This document shows, piece after piece, positions 35,223 through 43,016 of a stretch of DNA of 49,035 nt. The notes beneath the pieces are model-generated. The model saw only the letters and a list, made by a program, of their open reading frames with translations. It had not been told where the DNA came from and searched no databases. The position numbers and the translations under genes were made by a program. Position 1 is the first letter of the stretch. Every line of letters starts with the position of its first letter. The stretch spans positions 1 through 49,035 of the forward strand of contig JABURR010000024.1 of NCBI GenBank assembly GCA_014762635.1. Direction: 5' to 3'. Origin of the DNA: Paracoccaceae bacterium. Its GTDB lineage: Bacteria; Pseudomonadota; Alphaproteobacteria; Rhodobacterales; Rhodobacteraceae.

Positions 35223-35948
35223 TCAACCGGCCTCCGTGGCGTCTTTGGCCGGGTCGTGGCTTCTGGAAGTGGCGCCACCCCGAAGCGAAAGCAGCAAGAG
35301 TGGCAGCCCCGTCATCAGCCCGAGCCCAAGTGCGATCCATTCCGCACTGCCGAAGGTGCCCTTCATCGCGGCGCTGCCGAAATGCGCAAGCACGAAGCTT
35401 GCGGGCAGGATGCCGGCTATGGTGGCCAAAGCGAAGCGCCAAAAGTGCAGCCGACTGAGCCCCGCAGCATAACTCATCGCGTCGAAAGAGACGAAGGGCA
35501 GAAGGCGGCTAGCGAAAACCGTGAGCGCCAGCGCATTCTGCGATCCCAGCAGGCCGAAATCGGCCTTGTCGCCGAGAAGGCGCTCGACCGGTCTGCGCCC
35601 CAGTCCGCGGGCAATCAGGAAGGCGACAAGTGCGCCGATCTCCGATCCGAGGGCCACATAGAGGGTGCCGGCATAGTGGCCGTAGGCGGCACCCGAGGCC
35701 AGCGCGATCGGCGCGCTTGGAATCGGGCTGGCAACGACCGCGAGCGCCATGAGGGAGACGACCGCGAGCGGTCCAAGCGGTCCAGCGCTCGCGACCCACG
35801 CCTCGACTGTCGCCCGGTCCAGGTCGAAGGACCACCATCCTGCGGCCCAGCCCAAAAGACCCAGCCCGAGGACTGCACCAACCACGAGGACGCCCCCCTT
35901 GCCGATGGGCAGTGCATTCGTCTTCTTCAGGTCGCTCTCCTGGGGCAC
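35223..35948 (-). CDS. TVP38/TMEM64 (DedA-like) membrane protein
   Basis: The product is about 241 residues with 5-6 membrane segments. The SNARE-associated/TVP38 domain is seen in VASPIPSAPIALASGAAYG, then LGSEIGALVAFLIARGLGR and FASRLLPFVSFDAMSYAAGL. The GTG at 35948, one base after the rhodanese stop, is the likeliest start; the frame is open further upstream, but that overlaps rhodanese. Family members sit near mercury, selenite and other metal genes but have no settled function. Confidence 0.82.
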   Translation of the reverse strand: MPQESDLKKTNALPIGKGGVLVVGAVLGLGLLGWAAGWWSFDLDRATVEAWVASAGPLGPLAVVSLMALAVVASPIPSAPIALASGAAYGHYAGTLYVALGSEIGALVAFLIARGLGRRPVERLLGDKADFGLLGSQNALALTVFASRLLPFVSFDAMSYAAGLSRLHFWRFALATIAGILPASFVLAHFGSAAMKGTFGSAEWIALGLGLMTGLPLLLLSLRGGATSRSHDPAKDATEAG

Positions 35949-35949
35949 G

Positions 35950-36423
35950 TCAGGCAAGTTCCTCCGGCATCGAGGCAAGCGCCGCGTCAAGCGGTACCAC
36001 GGGCAGCCCGGCAGCGAGCCAGCCGGGGCCCAGGCGGGATCCCAGCATTCCCTCGGAGATATCGACGTAGCCTTCGTATCGAGCCTGTCGGAGCGCACGG
36101 AGCAGGGACGCGGAACGACCCCCGGTCGCGCAGATCAGGCCGACGTTTCGGGATCCGGCCAGCGCCTTCGCCGCGAAGAGGCGATCCGGAAAGCGTTCTT
36201 CGTGCATGCTGATCGGCCAGACCCCGGCTCCGACGCCGGTTTCCAGCCACTCCTCGCGCGACCTCACATCGATCACGCGCGCGCTGTCTCCCAGAAGCCC
36301 ATCGTACGCCTCGTCCGCCGACCAGACAGTCTGCGCCTGCGCGTGCAGGCGAAACGTGATGAGGGTGAGCGGCGCTGCCGCCAGCCCAAGAACCAAGAAG
36401 CGCCGACCGTGAGCCATTGTCAT
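35950..36423 (-). CDS. Exported rhodanese-like sulfurtransferase
   Basis: The 157-residue protein has an N-terminal signal or anchor (FLVLGLAAAPLTLITFRLHA) and a single rhodanese domain: RVIDVRSREEWLETG and the active-site loop LIC98ATGGRSA. The catalytic cysteine is present, so it can carry a persulfide. The exported location beside metal-related genes suggests sulfide or metal-thiol chemistry in the periplasm. The start at 36423 has AAGGAG 7 bases upstream. Confidence 0.87.
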   Translation of the reverse strand: MTMAHGRRFLVLGLAAAPLTLITFRLHAQAQTVWSADEAYDGLLGDSARVIDVRSREEWLETGVGAGVWPISMHEERFPDRLFAAKALAGSRNVGLICATGGRSASLLRALRQARYEGYVDISEGMLGSRLGPGWLAAGLPVVPLDAALASMPEELA

Positions 36424-36435
36424 CGGTTGTCTCCT

Positions 36436-36822
36436 TCAGGCCGCATCCACAGCGCGCACGAGCATGTCGCGGACCTGGCCGGCGACCGCGTGCAGCTCTT
36501 GGTTGTCGACAGCCGCCATCGAGGCGACCGGATCGATGGCGCTCACCTCGGTGCCGCCCTCGACGCTGCGAAGGATCACGTTGCAGGGCAGCATCGCGCC
36601 GATCCGCGGCTCGAGGCCCATGGCTTCCCAGGCCATGTTCGGATTGCAGGAGCCGAGGATCTTGTAGCCATCCATGTCCTTGTCGATCTTCTTTTTCATC
36701 GTGGCCTTGACGTCGATTTCGGTCAGAACGCCGAAGCCTGCCTCCGTCAGCGCCGCGCGTACGCGGGCCTCCGCATCGTCGATGCCGGCGCCCGCCATCA
36801 TGCGGTCGTGCGTATATGCCAT
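36436..36822 (-). CDS. DUF302 protein
   Basis: The 128-residue protein matches DUF302: ALTEAGFGVLTEIDVKATMKKK, YKILGSCNPNMAWEAM, GAMLPCNVILR and a final helix. It has no signal peptide. DUF302 proteins are common in metal and sulfur gene clusters; the conserved CNP and PCN cysteines could bind a metal or heme, which is inference. It lies 12 bases upstream of the rhodanese gene in the same operon. Confidence 0.9.
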   Translation of the reverse strand: MAYTHDRMMAGAGIDDAEARVRAALTEAGFGVLTEIDVKATMKKKIDKDMDGYKILGSCNPNMAWEAMGLEPRIGAMLPCNVILRSVEGGTEVSAIDPVASMAAVDNQELHAVAGQVRDMLVRAVDAA

Positions 36823-36897
36823 TCTGTCTGTCCTTTCATGTTTGAGGCCCGATTCCGCAGTGTACGGAACCGGGCAAGGAGTGGCGGAAAGGCAGGC

Positions 36898-37539
36898 TCA
36901 GTTGTTGCCCATGCGACCTTGACCAGGTGTCCCCATCATGCCGCCGTCGCCCTGCATGCCGTCGTTCGGTTCGGGCATCATGCGGTCGCGCACCGTCTCC
37001 ATGCTCTGCATTATGTCAGCCGGCTTGACCATCTCTGACACCGACACCGTGCCGTCTCCATCATCGTCGAGGAACTGGAAGCGGTCCACCATGGTTTCGC
37101 GAATGAGCGCGGAGTGGAGGGTCTCGAATTCGGCGAGCGACAGGGTTTCGTCGCCATCGGCGTCGTATTCCGCGAGCAGGGCCTGCAGCCCTTCGTGGGC
37201 CTCCTGCGATGTGACCGTGCCATCGCCATCGGTGTCGAATCGCTCCATGGTCGCGCCCATGAACGATGCGCCGCCGCCCATCATGCCCATGCCTTGGCCC
37301 ATGTCCGACATGGGCCCGCCGGAGCCTATCGTGCCCATGCCGCCCATGGGGCTGCCCATCCCGATCATCGGCGCGTGCATTCGCATCATCAACTGCCTCA
37401 TGTCATGATTGCCGACGCCCGGCCCCTGCGATGCCGGTGCACCTTGCCCACCATGGCCATGATCGCCCGCGGCCAGTGCGGCCCCGCCTACGGACATCAG
37501 AATGGCGGTAGCCGCCGCGAGTTTTGCTCCAGTTTTCAT
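36898..37539 (-). CDS. Periplasmic EF-hand protein with Met/His/Gly-rich region
   Basis: The 213-residue secreted protein has a signal peptide (about 1-24), a His-containing stretch (GDHGHGG), a Met- and Gly-rich segment (about 47-98, with repeated MGMMGG-like runs), and three EF-hand loops at 102-113 (DTDGDGTVTSQE), 126-137 and 158-169. The tail is again Met/Gly rich. The EF-hands should bind calcium; Met- and His-rich stretches are typical of periplasmic copper or silver binders. It heads the five-gene operon and is divergent from the two-component genes. Confidence 0.85.
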   Translation of the reverse strand: MKTGAKLAAATAILMSVGGAALAAGDHGHGGQGAPASQGPGVGNHDMRQLMMRMHAPMIGMGSPMGGMGTIGSGGPMSDMGQGMGMMGGGASFMGATMERFDTDGDGTVTSQEAHEGLQALLAEYDADGDETLSLAEFETLHSALIRETMVDRFQFLDDDGDGTVSVSEMVKPADIMQSMETVRDRMMPEPNDGMQGDGGMMGTPGQGRMGNN

Positions 37540-37701
37540 GTCTGTATCCTTTTCCGTGTGAAACGCCTCACCGACATGGGAAAAAAAATAAAGAACGCCA
37601 AGGCTACGTCATCGCCGATTTTGTATCCGTTCGTCGCAACGCCGGTGCCTGATACAAAGCGTTACAATCGCGCTGCTGACCCCGTGTCGCGACACTGCCA
37701 A
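37540..37701. promoter_or_regulatory. Divergent promoter with candidate response-regulator sites
   Basis: Between the EF-hand operon and the response regulator lie GATACAA (37651) and GTTACAA (37661), spaced exactly 10 bp apart, and TTTTGTATCC (37619-37628), whose reverse complement GGATACAAAA recurs exactly at 41437. Tandem half-sites 10-11 bp apart are typical for OmpR-family regulators. Confidence 0.55.
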
Positions 37702-38433
37702 ATGAGAAGGATGAACAGTTTGCCACATATCCTGGTCGTCGACGATCACCGCCAGATACGGGACTCGGTCACGCGGTTCCTGGAGCGGAATGGCATGCGG
37801 GCGACGGCGGCGAAGGATGCCCGAGACATGGACGAGAAGCTCGCGAAAGGTCACTTCGACCTGATGGTGCTCGATGTCATGATGCCGGGCGAGGACGGGC
37901 TTTCGATCTGCAAGCGCCTGTCGGCCGAGAAACGGCTTCCGATCATCATGCTCACGGCCCTTGGGCAGGATCAGGACCGGATCGTCGGTCTGGAGATCGG
38001 CGCGGACGACTATCTTCCAAAACCGTTCAACCCGCGCGAACTGCTCGCCCGGATCAAGGCAGTTCTGCGCCGCGCACCCGAGGAAAGGAGCGACGCGGGA
38101 ACGCTTTCAGGCCGTACCCTGCGCTTCGGCGGGCTTACGCTGGATACCGACACCCACGTTCTGACCGGCCGGGACGGCAATCGCTTGCAACTGACGACGG
38201 CGGATTTTCGGCTTCTGACGGTCCTTCTGGCGCGTCCGCGCACCGTTCTGAGCCGAGAGCAGCTTCTCGATCTCACGGCGGGGCGCGCTGCGGGCCCGCT
38301 CGACCGCACGATCGACAACCAGATCAGTCGGCTGCGGCGCAAGATCGAGACGGACCCGTTGCGCCCGGTGCTTATCACCACTGTGCGGAGCCAGGGCTAC
38401 AGCCTGAACGCGGATGTCGAGGTGGTCGCATGA
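37702..38433 (+). CDS. OmpR-family response regulator
   Basis: The 243-residue protein has a receiver domain (ILVVDDHRQIRDS; phospho-acceptor Asp58 in LMVLDVMMPGEDG; the conserved Lys in YLPKPFNPREL). A winged-helix output domain follows (LTTADFRLLTVLLARPRTVLSREQLLDLT, then IDNQISRLRRKIE). Two starts are possible, ATG 37702 and ATG 37711; the latter overlaps a purine-rich stretch. It overlaps the kinase gene by 4 bases. Its own promoter contains repeated GATACA-type half-sites, so autoregulation is likely. Confidence 0.95.
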   Translation: MRRMNSLPHILVVDDHRQIRDSVTRFLERNGMRATAAKDARDMDEKLAKGHFDLMVLDVMMPGEDGLSICKRLSAEKRLPIIMLTALGQDQDRIVGLEIGADDYLPKPFNPRELLARIKAVLRRAPEERSDAGTLSGRTLRFGGLTLDTDTHVLTGRDGNRLQLTTADFRLLTVLLARPRTVLSREQLLDLTAGRAAGPLDRTIDNQISRLRRKIETDPLRPVLITTVRSQGYSLNADVEVVA

Positions 38434-39851
38434 CCCGGCCACGGATAGGCAGCCTGCGCGCGCAGCTCGTGATCCTCATTCTTGGAGCATTGGTCGTCGC
38501 GCAGTCTGTGAGCCTGTGGCTCTTCGCGGACGAGCGCAGTCTGGCCGTCCGCGCTGCCCTGGGCTTCGAGGCGGCGGGGCGCGCTGCCAATGTCGTGCGC
38601 CTGCTGGAAGAAGCTCCGCCCGATCTTTCCGCGTCAATCGTGCGGGCGGCGAATTCGCCGCTCGTGCGGTTCGACCTTGCGCCCGCCCCGAGCGTCAACG
38701 CGCCCGACCATCATCACGCAGCCTATATCGAAACGCGCGTCCGGGCCTTGCTTAGCGACGGCTTCAGCCGCGACATCCGAGTCAACCTTAGAGAAACCGC
38801 TGTTCCCCTCCACCCGATCCCGAACCTGTCCCCGCAAATGGATCAAATGCATCGAGAGATGATGCGTGGCCGGATGCAGGCCGTCGAGATGACCCTGTCC
38901 ATCGCGCTGACGGGCGGCCAGTGGCTGAACGTCGACACCCGGTTCGAACGCCCGCCGTTGCAATGGCCCTTGGCGTCCTTCCTTGCCTTCGGGCTGACGG
39001 CCGCGTTAATCCTCGTCGCGGCGTTTTGGTTCGTGATGACCCGCCTGACCGGACCCCTGCGGGATGTCTCGCGCGCCGCCGAGGATCTGGGTCGCGGCGA
39101 CGCGGTTGAGCCGTTGCCGGTCGCCGGTCCCGATGAGGTGCGGGACCTCACCCGTGCGTTCAACCGCATGCAAGAACGGCTGACGCGCTTTGTCGCGGAT
39201 CGCACACGCATTCTCGCCGCCGTGAGCCACGACCTGCGTTCGCCTCTCACAGCGATGCGATTCAATGCCGAGTTGGTCGAGGACGAAGAGACCCGCGAGA
39301 GTTTGATCGCTTCTATCGACGAGATGCAGGTAATGGCCGAAGCCACGCTCAACTTCGCTGAGGGGCTGGTGGGGCGTGAAGCCTCAGAGGTCGTCGACCT
39401 GCCTGACTGGCTCGAGAAACTGGCAGACGACAAGGCCACGCCGTTCGCGCTGACTGGTGGGCCGAGGATGACGGTACGAATTCGCTCCCTTGCCCTGCGC
39501 AGGGCCGTTCGCAACCTAGTGGAAAACGCCACCCGCTACGGGGGCGGCGCCACTGTCGGCTGGCACCGCGTGGGCAACAACCTAGTGATCGAGATCACCG
39601 ATCATGGCCCTGGAATCCCCGAGGTAGAACTCGAGGAGGTGTTCGCACCGTTTCACCGGTTGGAGGCGTCCCGCTCGCTCGAAACCGGGGGGCACGGGCT
39701 GGGCCTTGCCATCGCTCGGGCGATCGTGCGCGGACACGGCGGAGACATCCAGCTCGAAAACCGTGCCGAAGGCGGGCTGAAGGCGTCGCTCTTCTTCCCG
39801 CTGTCGGAGGGCGCACCTATCAACGACCAGACAAAGCAAAAGGAGCCATGA
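38430..39851 (+). CDS. Sensor histidine kinase, EnvZ-like, likely metal-sensing
   Basis: The 473-residue membrane kinase has TM1 (about 10-33), a periplasmic loop to about 178, TM2 (180-205), a HAMP domain, HisKA with His267 in AAVSHDLRSPLTAMRF, and a HATPase with RNLVENATRYG, DHGPGIP and GGHGLGLAIAR. The periplasmic loop contains PDHHHAAYIETR (92-103) and a Met/His-rich patch QMDQMHREMMRGRM (136-149), which suggest soft-metal binding such as copper or silver. Partner of the preceding response regulator. Confidence 0.93.
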   Translation: MTRPRIGSLRAQLVILILGALVVAQSVSLWLFADERSLAVRAALGFEAAGRAANVVRLLEEAPPDLSASIVRAANSPLVRFDLAPAPSVNAPDHHHAAYIETRVRALLSDGFSRDIRVNLRETAVPLHPIPNLSPQMDQMHREMMRGRMQAVEMTLSIALTGGQWLNVDTRFERPPLQWPLASFLAFGLTAALILVAAFWFVMTRLTGPLRDVSRAAEDLGRGDAVEPLPVAGPDEVRDLTRAFNRMQERLTRFVADRTRILAAVSHDLRSPLTAMRFNAELVEDEETRESLIASIDEMQVMAEATLNFAEGLVGREASEVVDLPDWLEKLADDKATPFALTGGPRMTVRIRSLALRRAVRNLVENATRYGGGATVGWHRVGNNLVIEITDHGPGIPEVELEEVFAPFHRLEASRSLETGGHGLGLAIARAIVRGHGGDIQLENRAEGGLKASLFFPLSEGAPINDQTKQKEP

Positions 39852-39852
39852 A

Positions 39853-40173
39853 ATGAGACGAACGGCAATCTGGGCAATCATCGGTCTTGCGGCGCCGACA
39901 GTGGCCGCTGCGGACCTTGGGGAAAACTGGCAGGAAGGATATGGTCACATGATGTGGGGTGGTGGATACGGCTTTTTCGGCGGGCTTATGATGATACTGT
40001 TCTGGGGCATTATCATCGCCCTGATCGTCTTTTCCGTCAAATGGTTGAACGACAACCAAGGCGGTGGAAATCGTGAAAAGCGCGATGCGCTCGAGATCCT
40101 GCGCGAACGCTTTGCTTTGGGCGAGATCGACGAGGAAGAGTTTGATCGGCGGCGCAAAGCGTTGGAAAAGTGA
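39853..40173 (+). CDS. SHOCT-domain membrane protein 1
   Basis: The 106-residue protein has a signal or first hydrophobic segment, then an outside stretch GYGHMMWGGGYGFFGG, a membrane helix (MMILFWGIIIALIVFSVKW), and a C-terminal SHOCT motif (DALEILRERFALGEIDEEEFDRRRKALEK). It starts 1 base after the kinase stop, with AAGGAG ahead. Short HMM-containing SHOCT proteins are frequent in copper-resistance loci; the function is unknown. A paralogue lies at 43909-44211. Confidence 0.88.
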   Translation: MRRTAIWAIIGLAAPTVAAADLGENWQEGYGHMMWGGGYGFFGGLMMILFWGIIIALIVFSVKWLNDNQGGGNREKRDALEILRERFALGEIDEEEFDRRRKALEK

Positions 40174-40284
40174 GCTGGGCGCCTCGGGCCTTGCCCGCTG
40201 CTGCGGGACAAGGACGGGGCGATCGCTATTCCATAAACAGGGCCTGTCGCTCCGCGGAGCGTGTGGGGCGGCACGTTGTCAAGG

Positions 40285-40722
40285 CTACCTCGCGATGTTG
40301 CCCCATTCGTCTACCGCAGCATCGTCGGGCGCCGCCATGACCCTGTCCGGGGGAAGCAGTTCCGGCAGGACAATCCCGTCCGGTGCAGCCCGGCCATAGA
40401 TCGTGGTGAACGAATCCCGTAGCACTCGAAGCTATCCAGTCGGTGACTTCCGCCGAGAGAGCGCGCGGCGCCGAAGTGTCGGCCAGATATGCCACTCCGA
40501 AGAGCATGATCCCCACGAGGGGCGGCGCGAGCCCGGCGCGGATCGCGCCCCGCAACCAAGGCAGCAGAAAGAGGTCCGCCGTCACCCCGGCGACCACGAC
40601 ATCCTGGTCATGCCGGCCACGCCCTGCAGCACCCAGACAAGCCAGCCCCCACTAACCGCCAGAAGCAGGCCCGGCACCATTGGCGCCGCCGATGCCTCAA
40701 AAACAAGAGGCGCGGCCAGCAT
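40285..40722 (-). pseudogene. Frameshifted small membrane protein gene
   Basis: Three consecutive minus-strand frames join into one plausible membrane protein. The first is MLAAPLVFEASAAPMVPGLL...WVLQGVAG from ATG 40722, with AGGGGCGG upstream. The second, after a shift near 40610, runs VVVAGVTADLFLLPWLRG...GVAYLADTSAPRALS. The third, after a shift near 40430, runs SVLRDSFTTIYGRAAPDGIV...DEWGNIAR and stops at 40285. Each frame fails on its own. Either the gene is broken twice or the sequence has errors here. Family unknown. Confidence 0.55.
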
Positions 40723-40813
40723 GGAACCGCCCCTGCCGATAAATCGGAGCAGCGTGCGGAAACTTTCCGTCACCGCCGCGGGGTCATTTCCTCGTGTGGG
40801 GATCGCCCGGCGA

Positions 40814-41077
40814 TCATTGCGCTTCTGTCCCGAGAGCCTCGAACGCATAGCCGACCCGCCCGCCGTCGCAGGCGAGCGTGACGACACCGTCGGCGCTGGT
40901 CCGAACCGCGCGGCACCCATCCGGAAGCACCAACCCCGCATCGCGCGTGGACAGCCCGGCGTCAGGATTCGGGCATTGTCTTGGGGACGTTCCGCAACCT
41001 GCCAGCGCAAGAATGGCGGTCAGGGCCAGTTTCGGACGCAGGCAGTAACTCGCTACTGCCTCGTCAGCGCGCTGCAT
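40814..41077 (-). CDS. Putative small lipoprotein
   Basis: This is a frame of about 87 residues with a lipobox-like signal (LRPKLALTAILALAGCG) and a Cys-containing mature part (CPNPDAGLSTRDAGLVLPDGC ... VVTLACDGG). The start is unclear: ATG 41077 overlaps the end of the upstream membrane protein gene but leaves a long N-terminal extension before the signal. A rarer codon closer to the signal is possible. Function unknown; it is part of the same minus-strand block. Confidence 0.5.
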   Translation of the reverse strand: MQRADEAVASYCLRPKLALTAILALAGCGTSPRQCPNPDAGLSTRDAGLVLPDGCRAVRTSADGVVTLACDGGRVGYAFEALGTEAQ

Positions 41078-41366
41078 CGACCGGGACCGATCTCCGCGCC
41101 ATGTCCAGATTCTCTTCGGGATCCTCCTTGAGGGGGGCCGCAGCGCTGTCATGGCAGGAATTGCCCATCATACGATGCATCACGACATGCGCGCCGAGGC
41201 ACAGCGCCAGCGGGGCCAGAATTTCAAGATTGCTCGCAAGCCCGCCGAGCGTTCCGCCCGCCACAAGGAAGGCGCCGAGCGGGACAAGCATCACGGCACA
41301 ACAGGCCATCATGCCGAGCTTCATGCCTGCACCACCCGATAGCAGAGTACGTGAGGTCCGGGCCAT
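41064..41366 (-). CDS. Small membrane protein (DUF2933-like)
   Basis: The 100-residue protein has two membrane segments (MKLGMMACCAVMLVPLGAFLVAGG and LEILAPLALCLGAHVVMH) and a short tail with HRMMGNSCHD. Paired cysteines in the first helix and the C-terminal HxxM..CH are reminiscent of small proteins in copper or mercury loci. The ATG at 41366 was chosen for the GGAGG 5 bases before it; earlier in-frame ATGs lack one. Divergent from the cytochrome c gene. Confidence 0.65.
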   Translation of the reverse strand: MARTSRTLLSGGAGMKLGMMACCAVMLVPLGAFLVAGGTLGGLASNLEILAPLALCLGAHVVMHRMMGNSCHDSAAAPLKEDPEENLDMARRSVPVDAAR

Positions 41367-41582
41367 GGTGTCCTCCATATCCATCTTTAGGCCGGACGAT
41401 AAGCGCCTCTTCCGGGCGAAGGTCAAGGATACATTCGGATACAAAATACACGGACTTGTCAGGTTGCGGGGCGGCCGCGAACGGGTAGAAAAACCGCAAA
41501 GATCGAGCGGTCCGAAACCGCGGTGCCCTACCGGCACCTGTTTTGAATAGAGCAGATCTCAGGCAAGGAAGAGGCGAGGAAT
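41367..41582. promoter_or_regulatory. Divergent promoter with tandem GGATACA sites
   Basis: GGATACA occurs at 41427-41433 and again at 41437-41443, exactly 10 bp apart, and runs on as GGATACAAAA. The last ten bases recur in inverted form at 37619-37628, ahead of the local two-component genes. This is a candidate binding site for the response regulator. Confidence 0.58.
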
Positions 41583-42047
41583 ATGGATAAGCTCGGGCTA
41601 CTGATCAGTGGTGTCTTTGTTGCCGGGCTTGGTGTGGGGACCTGGCAATTCATGCAGCCGGCCGAGCAACCGGCGGGGTCAATGGTCCACCCGGACCAAA
41701 CAGCAATAAGCGACTTGGCCGACGGTGCGCCGATCGTCGAGGTTCGGCCTCCCGAGCAGTTGTCATCCGACGCAATTATCGGAAAGCGCGTCTTCGAAGC
41801 CTCGTGCGCGGCTTGTCATGGGGCAAACGCGGCCGGTCAGAACGGTGTCGCGCCGCCGCTGATCCACCGCACCTACGAACCGAGCCATCATTCCGACGAA
41901 GCCTTTCAGACGGCGGCACGGAACGGTGTGCGCGCGCACCACTGGCCTTTTGGAAACATGCCCCCGGTCGAGGGCCTGACCCGCGCCGACGTTCAGTATA
42001 TTGCGCGTTATATCCGCGAGGTGCAGCGCGAGAACGGGATCAATTGA
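41583..42047 (+). CDS. Membrane-anchored cytochrome c
   Basis: The 154-residue protein has an N-terminal anchor (LLISGVFVAGLGVGTW), a linker of about 40 residues, and a class I cytochrome c domain. C75-A-A-C78-H79 binds heme and Met126 in GNMPP is the likely sixth ligand. The domain ends with the usual helix VQYIARYIREVQ. It probably passes electrons in the periplasm, perhaps to or from the cupredoxin two genes downstream. ATG 41583 follows GGAAGAGGCGAGG. Confidence 0.9.
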   Translation: MDKLGLLISGVFVAGLGVGTWQFMQPAEQPAGSMVHPDQTAISDLADGAPIVEVRPPEQLSSDAIIGKRVFEASCAACHGANAAGQNGVAPPLIHRTYEPSHHSDEAFQTAARNGVRAHHWPFGNMPPVEGLTRADVQYIARYIREVQRENGIN

Positions 42048-42391
42048 AGCGGGTGCTGTCCTTTCTCGCCGTGCGTACGGGTCTTGCCGCGATGTTCATG
42101 ATCGCGCTCGTAGTCCTCGCCGTTCCGACGCCTAGCCTTGCCGACACGCCGGACGCTCATTTCGAGAGCGCCGTGGTCGCGGACAGCCACGGCGTGATTG
42201 CCGGGAAGGAGGTACATGACAACATGCTCGACGGCGCCTGCCATCCCGACCCGACTTGCTCTCCGACTGCCATTCTCTTGACCCGGCCGCCATTCGGGGC
42301 AAGCCGTTACGAGGCCGCGCGTCAATCGCTTGCGGAAACCATAATACGCGGGAGAAATGCACCTGTTGATCCTCCGCCTCCGCGACTCTGA
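42044..42391 (+). CDS. Small exported protein of the cupredoxin locus
   Basis: The 115-residue product from TTG 42044 overlaps the cytochrome stop by 4 bases (TTGA). It has a long hydrophobic signal (LAAMFMIALVVLAVPTPSLA) and a mature part of about 75 residues containing DGACHPDPTCSPTAILL with two cysteines and a His. The end is Pro-rich. Alternative starts are GTG 42053 and ATG 42092. I do not recognise a family. Position between a cytochrome c and a cupredoxin suggests a periplasmic redox or copper role. Confidence 0.55.
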   Translation: MKRVLSFLAVRTGLAAMFMIALVVLAVPTPSLADTPDAHFESAVVADSHGVIAGKEVHDNMLDGACHPDPTCSPTAILLTRPPFGASRYEAARQSLAETIIRGRNAPVDPPPPRL

Positions 42392-42444
42392 GCCGTTCCA
42401 CGACTGAATTCCCTGAACGACGCTCAGATATGAGAGACCAAGAC

Positions 42445-42957
42445 ATGATAAAGACACTTCTGACCGGCACCGCCCTCGCGGCCAGCCTTACTGCCTCCAT
42501 CGCGATGGCCAGCCCGGGACACGGCGATGGCATCGGCGAACCTGGCGACGCGGCGCAAGCCGACCGTACCATCACCATCGAAATGGACGAGATGAAATTC
42601 AGCCCGGAGACCATTCAGGTCGAACCCGGCGAGACGATTCGCTTCGAAGTGGTGAATGTCGGTCGCGCTGTGCACGAGTTCAATATCGGCACGAGCGAGA
42701 CATGGAATGGCCACCGTGACGAAATGCGCACCATGATGCGTGAAGGCATGATGACGGTGCGCAACATCAATCATGACCGGATGATGGAGGCCGGGATGAT
42801 GCATGACGACGCCAACAGCGCCCTTCTGGCGCCGGGAGATACGGGCGAAGTCATCTGGACGTTCCCCGAAGGTGGTGAGATCGGGTTCGCTTGCAACGTG
42901 CCGGGCCACCGCGAGGCCGGCATGGTCGGCGATTTCCGGATGGGACAGGACTCCTGA
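42445..42957 (+). CDS. Periplasmic cupredoxin
   Basis: The 170-residue protein has a signal peptide (to about residue 22) and a plastocyanin-like fold with a complete type 1 copper site: His77 in RAVHEFNIG, Cys150, His155 and Met160 in ACNVPGHREAGM. A Met-rich insertion (about 94-120, MRTMMREGMM ... MMEAGMMH) lies between the ligands, which is common in copper-resistance cupredoxins. ATG 42445 and 42430 are both possible starts. Probably the copper-binding or electron-carrying partner of the neighbouring cytochrome and of the truncated Tat protein. Confidence 0.92.
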   Translation: MIKTLLTGTALAASLTASIAMASPGHGDGIGEPGDAAQADRTITIEMDEMKFSPETIQVEPGETIRFEVVNVGRAVHEFNIGTSETWNGHRDEMRTMMREGMMTVRNINHDRMMEAGMMHDDANSALLAPGDTGEVIWTFPEGGEIGFACNVPGHREAGMVGDFRMGQDS

Positions 42958-43016
42958 CGCACAAGCGACTGGTGGCGGGCGAGATCGTCGTCCGCCCCGA
43001 CACTTTCCGGAGATCA

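Noticed and set aside
40403-41131. Plus-strand open frames across 40.4-41.1 kb
   Set aside because: Composition is Arg/Ser/Pro-rich without hydrophobic or motif structure; the minus-strand membrane and lipoprotein frames explain this region better.
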